Shown: positions 6,869 to 9,347 of the stretch, one piece after another
Layout: each line of letters opens with the position of its first letter
How positions within the stretch are numbered: position 1 is the first letter of the stretch
Source of the DNA: an uncultured Gammaproteobacteria bacterium
Lineage (GTDB): Bacteria > Pseudomonadota > Gammaproteobacteria > Steroidobacterales > GCA-2729495
Reading direction: 5' to 3'
NCBI GenBank assembly: GCA_937958785.1
Contig: CALGMY010000286.1
Location: 1-9,347 of the forward strand
Length of the DNA: 9,347 nt
Position numbers and translations under genes: made by a program
The notes under the pieces: generated by a model
Told to the model about the DNA's origin: nothing
The model's input: only the letters and a program-made list of their open reading frames with translations
The model's database searches: none

Positions 6869-7351
6869 TCAGGACCGGATGCCGAGGGACGTGTAGAGCT
6901 TGGCCAGCACCCACAGGGGACCAATGAGCAGGAAGCGCAGGTCCCGGAAGAACGAGGGCCGCCGGCCCTCGAACCAGTGGCCGATGAACTGGCCGATCCA
7001 GCCCACGACGAAGACCGCAAGGGCCGTCTGCCAGAGCGGCAGTGGCCACCCCGCGGCCGCGCCGACGAGCGGCACGATGCAGAGCGCGGCCACCAGCATC
7101 CCGAGCCCGAGGCGGGGCGCCAGCCGCAGGTAATAGATGGTGACGCCCGCGAGGACCAGCGTGCCGGCGTTGAGCCAGGGCGCCCGGGCGGCAAGGGCGG
7201 CCGGCAGGGGTATCGACCAGAGCAGCGCCACGATGGCGATGAAGATCAGCGGCACGCAGATGGTGTGCACCAGCCGGTTGAAGGGGTTCTGGTGATCGGC
7301 GGAATACTCCGCCAGCAGCCGGGCAGCGTCTGCCGTCATCAACAGGTTCAT
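6869..7351 (-). CDS. DUF962 / Mpo1-like membrane protein
   Basis: A 160-residue membrane protein with about four hydrophobic segments. It matches DUF962, the family of yeast Mpo1, an iron-dependent dioxygenase of 2-hydroxy fatty-acid alpha-oxidation. Family marks are an N-terminal ADHQNPFNRLVHTICVP (H20, H29), YYLRLAPRLG in the middle, and GWIGQFIGHWFEGRRPSFF (H125, E128), with histidines placed as possible metal ligands. The bacterial substrate is not known, so the oxygenase role is inference. ATG 7351 gives the family-typical length; ATG 7339 is an alternative, and neither has a strong ribosome binding site. The frame continues to 7549 but that part runs across the yiaD promoter and 5' end. 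This is the first gene of the minus-strand cluster, and its TGA is directly followed by the MATE start. Confidence 0.87.
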   Translation of the reverse strand: MNLLMTADAARLLAEYSADHQNPFNRLVHTICVPLIFIAIVALLWSIPLPAALAARAPWLNAGTLVLAGVTIYYLRLAPRLGLGMLVAALCIVPLVGAAAGWPLPLWQTALAVFVVGWIGQFIGHWFEGRRPSFFRDLRFLLIGPLWVLAKLYTSLGIRS

Positions 7352-7409
7352 ACCCCGTTCAGACCCGCCCGGCAAGTCTCCGTGGACGTGGATTTCGCGC
7401 CCGGCCGGA

Positions 7410-7438
7410 TTGCTGCCCGGGGGTGTTTCTGCCATAAA
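7410..7438 (+). promoter_or_regulatory. Candidate sigma-70-type promoter for the yiaD-like gene
   Basis: TTGCTG (7410-7415) and CATAAA (7433-7438) are separated by 17 bases. Both hexamers are imperfect (three and four matches of six to consensus), but spacing is ideal and the -10 is the most AT-rich spot in this intergenic gap. Transcription would start near 7445, giving a leader of about 34 bases. No convincing promoter for the divergent DUF962 cluster was found in the same gap. Confidence 0.4.
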
Positions 7439-7466
7439 ACAACGTGGAACGGACTGATCTCTCTCC

Positions 7467-7472
7467 AAGGAG
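7467..7472 (+). promoter_or_regulatory. Ribosome binding site of the yiaD-like gene
   Basis: AAGGAG lies six bases before the ATG at 7479. It is a strong, well-placed site that fixes the start and fits an abundant envelope protein. Confidence 0.85.
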
Positions 7473-7478
7473 TGGCGC

Positions 7479-8159
7479 ATGAACAACGTGATATCCGGCA
7501 AGACCCTCGTCCTCGGCCTGGCGGCAAGCCTGGTGCTCGGTGGCTGCATGACCTACGACCCCTACACGGGGGAGAAGGAAGTCAGCAAGACCACGAAGGG
7601 CGCAGGCATCGGCGCGGCCACGGGCGCCATCATCGGTCTCATCTCCGGTGACAGCTCCTCGGAGCGCAAGCGCCGGGCGATCCAGCTCGGCGTGGCCGGT
7701 GGCCTCGCCGGTGGCGCGGTCGGCAACTACATGGACCGGCAGGAAGCGAAGCTGCGCGCCCAGCTGCAGGGCACGGGCGTCAGCGTGACCCGCAGTGGCG
7801 ACAACATCATCCTGAACATGCCGGGCAACGTGACCTTCGCCACCAACAGCGCCGACATCAATGCCAACTTCTACCCCGTGCTGAACTCGGTCGGCCTCGT
7901 GCTGAAGGAGTTCGACAAGACCGTGGTGGACGTGGCGGGCCACGCGGACAGCACCGGCGACGAGGCGAAGAACCTGGACCTGTCCCAGCGCCGCGCCGGC
8001 AGCGTGAGTTCCTACCTGGCGGCCCAGGGGGTCAATGCCCAGCGCCTGATCACCGTGGGTTACGGCGAGGGCCGGCCCGTCGCCAGCAACGACACGCCGG
8101 AGGGCCGCGCCCAGAACCGGCGCGTCGAGATCACCCTCCAGCCCGTCGTCCAGCAATAG
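7479..8159 (+). CDS. yiaD: OmpA family outer-membrane lipoprotein, YiaD-like
   Basis: A 226-residue lipoprotein that should anchor in the outer membrane and bind peptidoglycan. The signal peptide ends in a lipobox (LVLGGC, Cys23); Met at +2, not Asp, predicts sorting to the outer membrane. TYDPYTGEKE follows, then a glycine-zipper region (GAGIGAATGAIIG, 41-53, and GVAGGLAGGAVGNYMD, 71-86). The linker LQGTGVSVTRSGDNIILNMP closely matches E. coli YiaD from memory. The OmpA C-terminal domain (about 115-222) has HADSTG with Asp157 and LSQRRA with Arg172, the positions that hold diaminopimelate, and ends with AQNRRVEITL. The ATG has a strong AAGGAG. The gene stands alone, divergent from the DUF962-led cluster and convergent with rpoH across a large inverted repeat. 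YiaD-like identity is strong; orthology in the strict sense is not tested. Confidence 0.94.
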   Translation: MNNVISGKTLVLGLAASLVLGGCMTYDPYTGEKEVSKTTKGAGIGAATGAIIGLISGDSSSERKRRAIQLGVAGGLAGGAVGNYMDRQEAKLRAQLQGTGVSVTRSGDNIILNMPGNVTFATNSADINANFYPVLNSVGLVLKEFDKTVVDVAGHADSTGDEAKNLDLSQRRAGSVSSYLAAQGVNAQRLITVGYGEGRPVASNDTPEGRAQNRRVEITLQPVVQQ

Positions 8160-8163
8160 CGGC

Positions 8164-8266
8164 GCAGGAGCGGCTTCAGCCGCGACCGGGGGGAATTCCC
8201 TTCGCTCGCTAGATGAACACGCTCGCTGCGGGAATTCCCCCCGATCGCGGCTGAAGCCGCTCCTGC
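8164..8266. repeat. Paired inverted REP-like elements (BIME-like) between yiaD and rpoH
   Basis: Two 37-base arms, 8164-8200 and 8230-8266, are reverse complements with a single mismatch, around a 29-base loop. Each arm starts with GCAGGAGCGGCTTCAGCCGC, holding its own small hairpin (GCGGC-TTCA-GCCGC), and ends with the palindrome GGGAATTCCC. The GTAGGAGCGGC-like family of REP sequences is abundant in many high-GC gammaproteobacteria, so a mobile paired REP is the likely origin. It fills nearly the whole gap between the two convergent stop codons and could stop transcription from both sides or protect mRNA ends, although no T tract follows either arm. Confidence 0.85.
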
Positions 8267-8274
8267 GGGCGGGT

Positions 8275-9144
8275 TCAGACGGCGGCGCGGAGGGTCTTGA
8301 GCGCGTTCTGCTCGATCTGCCGGATGCGCTCGGCCGAGACGCCGTAGCGGCTGGCGAGCACCTGCAGGGTGGTCTTCTTCTCGGCAAGCCAGCGGGCCTC
8401 GAGGATCTCCCGGCTGCGGGCATCCAGGCTGTCCAGCGCGGCATGCAGGCGGTCGGCACCCTGGTCCCGCCAGTCGTCGGCCTCGAAGGCCTCGGCCGGA
8501 TCGCTGCCCTCGGCAGCCAGGTACATGGCCGGCGCGTAGGTGGTCTCCTCGTCCGCGTCCGGCGTGGGGTCGAAGGTCACGTCCTGGCCGGCGAGGCGCT
8601 CTTCCATCTCGCCGACCTCCCGCACGGTGACCCCCAGGTCCTTCGCGATCACCTCGCGCTCCGAGCTGGACAGCCAGCCCAGGTGGTTCTTGGCCCGCCG
8701 GAGGTTGAAGAACAGCTTGCGCTGGGCCTTGGTGGTGGCGATCTTCACCTGCCGCCAGTTGCGCAGCACGTATTCGTGGATCTCGGCCCGGATCCAGTGC
8801 ACGGCGAAGGAGACGAGGCGCACGCCCACGTCCGGGTCGAAACGCTTCACCGCCTTCATGAGGCCCACGTTGCCTTCCTGGACCAGGTCGCCGAGGGGCA
8901 GGCCGTAGCCGGTGTAACCCCGGGCGATATGCACCACGAAGCGGAGCTGGGACAGCACGAGTTCCCGGGCAGCCTGGAGGTCGCCCTGGTCCCGGAAGCG
9001 CCGGGCCAGTTCCACCTCCTCGGGCTGGCTCAGCACCGGCACCTGGCTGACGGCCGCGATGTAAGCATCGAGGCTGCCCAGGGGGCCGGCCAGGGCCAGT
9101 TCACGGGCCTTCGACAGGGGCAACAGGGCGCCAGCAGCAGTCAT
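8275..9144 (-). CDS. rpoH: RNA polymerase heat-shock sigma factor RpoH (sigma-32)
   Basis: RpoH directs RNA polymerase to heat-shock promoters. The 289-residue product is of normal length. Region 1.2-2.1 starts around SLDAYIAAVSQVPVLS; region 2 holds YGLPLGDLVQEGNVGLMKAV and VRLVSFAVHWIRAEIHEYVL. The RpoH-specific box QRKLFFNLRR is at 141-150 and separates it from other group 2/3 sigma factors. Region 4.2 has the helix-turn-helix (TTLQVLASRYGVSAERIRQIEQNALKTLR, about 258-286). The ATG at 9144 is fixed by GGAGGTGA four bases upstream; the frame extends to a GTG at 9174, but that lies at the predicted transcription start. The gene follows ftsX by 86 bases, the usual gammaproteobacterial order, and has its own sigma-E-type promoter and CIRCE operator. 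Convergent with yiaD. Confidence 0.97.
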   Translation of the reverse strand: MTAAGALLPLSKARELALAGPLGSLDAYIAAVSQVPVLSQPEEVELARRFRDQGDLQAARELVLSQLRFVVHIARGYTGYGLPLGDLVQEGNVGLMKAVKRFDPDVGVRLVSFAVHWIRAEIHEYVLRNWRQVKIATTKAQRKLFFNLRRAKNHLGWLSSSEREVIAKDLGVTVREVGEMEERLAGQDVTFDPTPDADEETTYAPAMYLAAEGSDPAEAFEADDWRDQGADRLHAALDSLDARSREILEARWLAEKKTTLQVLASRYGVSAERIRQIEQNALKTLRAAV

Positions 9145-9148
9145 GGGT

Positions 9149-9156
9149 TCACCTCC
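9149..9156 (-). promoter_or_regulatory. Ribosome binding site of rpoH
   Basis: GGAGGTGA on the minus strand, four bases before the ATG at 9144 (seven from the GGAGG core), is almost fully complementary to the 16S rRNA tail. It decides the start codon. Confidence 0.88.
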
Positions 9157-9167
9157 GACAGGGGATC

Positions 9168-9194
9168 CTAGCACTCACCTGATTAGAGTGCTAA
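9168..9194 (-). promoter_or_regulatory. CIRCE operator (HrcA binding site) upstream of rpoH
   Basis: Read on the minus strand, TTAGCACTC is followed by exactly nine bases and GAGTGCTAG. This equals the CIRCE consensus TTAGCACTC-N9-GAGTGCTAA except for the last base. CIRCE is bound by the repressor HrcA, whose activity depends on GroEL, and normally controls groESL or dnaK operons. Here it covers the -10 and predicted start of the rpoH promoter, so binding should block initiation. hrcA is not in the window. Confidence 0.9.
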
Positions 9195-9210
9195 GCCGCG
9201 GATCAGTTCC
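9182..9210 (-). promoter_or_regulatory. rpoH: Sigma-E (RpoE)-type promoter of rpoH
   Basis: On the minus strand GGAACTG (9210-9204) is followed by 16 bases and TCTAAT (9187-9182). Sigma-E promoters have GGAACTT and TCTAA or TCTGA with about this spacing, and E. coli rpoH is itself transcribed from one sigma-E promoter (P3). Transcription would start near 9175, giving a leader of about 31 bases. The -10 lies in the CIRCE element. A run of nine G abuts and includes the first bases of the -35. Confidence 0.72.
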
Positions 9211-9230
9211 CCCCCCCTCCGCCGGGAGCC

Positions 9231-9347
9231 TCAGCCCACCCGTGGCTGTATTGCGGCAAGATGGCGGGAAACCGCCAGGAAGGCCCCGCCCCAGCCCGCC
9301 AGCAGCCCCCCGGCCCAGACGGCGAAGGCGCTGCCGTGACCGTTGAT
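9231..9347 (-). CDS. ftsX: Cell division protein FtsX, C-terminal fragment (5' part beyond the window)
   Basis: The last 38 codons of a minus-strand gene run off the right edge and end at TGA (9233-9231). The peptide, with AVWAGGLLAGWGGAFLAVSRHL and ending AAIQPRVG, is one transmembrane helix followed by a short basic cytoplasmic tail. It matches the end of gammaproteobacterial FtsX, the membrane partner of the ATPase FtsE at the division septum, where a final helix is followed by a similar ...AVSRHL or ...ATVQHL tail. Position directly upstream of rpoH, the common ftsY-ftsE-ftsX-rpoH order, supports the call. Only this tail is present, so the assignment rests mainly on context. No terminator is obvious between it and rpoH. 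Confidence 0.75.
   Translation of the reverse strand: MNGHGSAFAVWAGGLLAGWGGAFLAVSRHLAAIQPRVG

Noticed and set aside
6869..6871. Selenocysteine or programmed readthrough at the TGA between DUF962 and MATE
   Set aside because: Nothing suggests a SECIS-type structure, and both products look complete on their own; plain coupling is simpler.
7352..7549. Longer DUF962 protein with 66 more residues
   Set aside because: The extra part runs across the yiaD promoter, ribosome binding site and first codons, has no family match, and exceeds the usual length.
5438..7651. A 737-codon open frame on the plus strand opposite Nudix, MATE and DUF962
   Set aside because: Its product is a low-complexity Gln/Glu/Arg/Gly/His-rich chain with no domain, and it is fully antisense to three recognisable genes; this is a common artefact of high GC content.
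9145..9174. Longer rpoH starting at GTG 9174
   Set aside because: It would begin at about the predicted transcription start inside the CIRCE, and the ATG at 9144 has a near-perfect ribosome binding site.

Overview
The window is a dense stretch of chromosome with high GC content, probably from a gammaproteobacterium. The evidence is an ftsX-rpoH junction, a YiaD-type OmpA lipoprotein, a DinF-type MATE transporter, a purE-purK pair, a FadI-like thiolase and REP-like inverted repeats of the GCAGGAGCGGC type. The species cannot be named from this sequence. No rRNA, tRNA, CRISPR array, insertion sequence or phage gene was seen, and no gap between genes exceeds about 130 bases.

Layout. (1) Bases 3-873, plus strand: two overlapping genes, a small unnamed protein with a conserved C-terminal motif and a DUF6036-like nucleotidyltransferase, which resemble a toxin-antitoxin-type pair. 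(2) Bases 870-7351, minus strand: eight tightly packed genes that look like one transcription unit. In transcription order they are a DUF962/Mpo1-like membrane protein, a DinF-like MATE transporter, a Nudix hydrolase, purE, purK, a secreted DUF2141 protein, a DUF924 protein and a FadI-like thiolase. Most junctions overlap or abut. (3) Bases 7479-8159, plus strand: a YiaD-like OmpA lipoprotein, divergent from region 2. (4) Bases 8164-8266: a large, nearly perfect inverted repeat between convergent genes. (5) Bases 8275-9347, minus strand: rpoH, its regulatory region, and the 3' end of ftsX.

The clearest metabolic unit is purE-purK, which together convert AIR to CAIR in purine synthesis. The surrounding genes suggest housekeeping functions (nucleotide-derivative hydrolysis, efflux, fatty-acid thiolysis) joined by transcription rather than one pathway.

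The most interesting feature is the rpoH control region. A good sigma-E-type promoter (GGAACTG, 16 bases, TCTAAT) has its -10 inside a nearly perfect CIRCE operator, the binding site of the HrcA repressor. This predicts that heat-shock sigma factor synthesis here responds to both envelope stress and chaperonin availability. Also notable: a glycine replaces the usual transmembrane-helix-1 aspartate in the MATE transporter, the DUF962 and MATE frames are separated by a single TGA, and a repeat hairpin supplies the last residues and stop codon of the Nudix gene. I saw no clear evidence of a wholly new multi-gene system.
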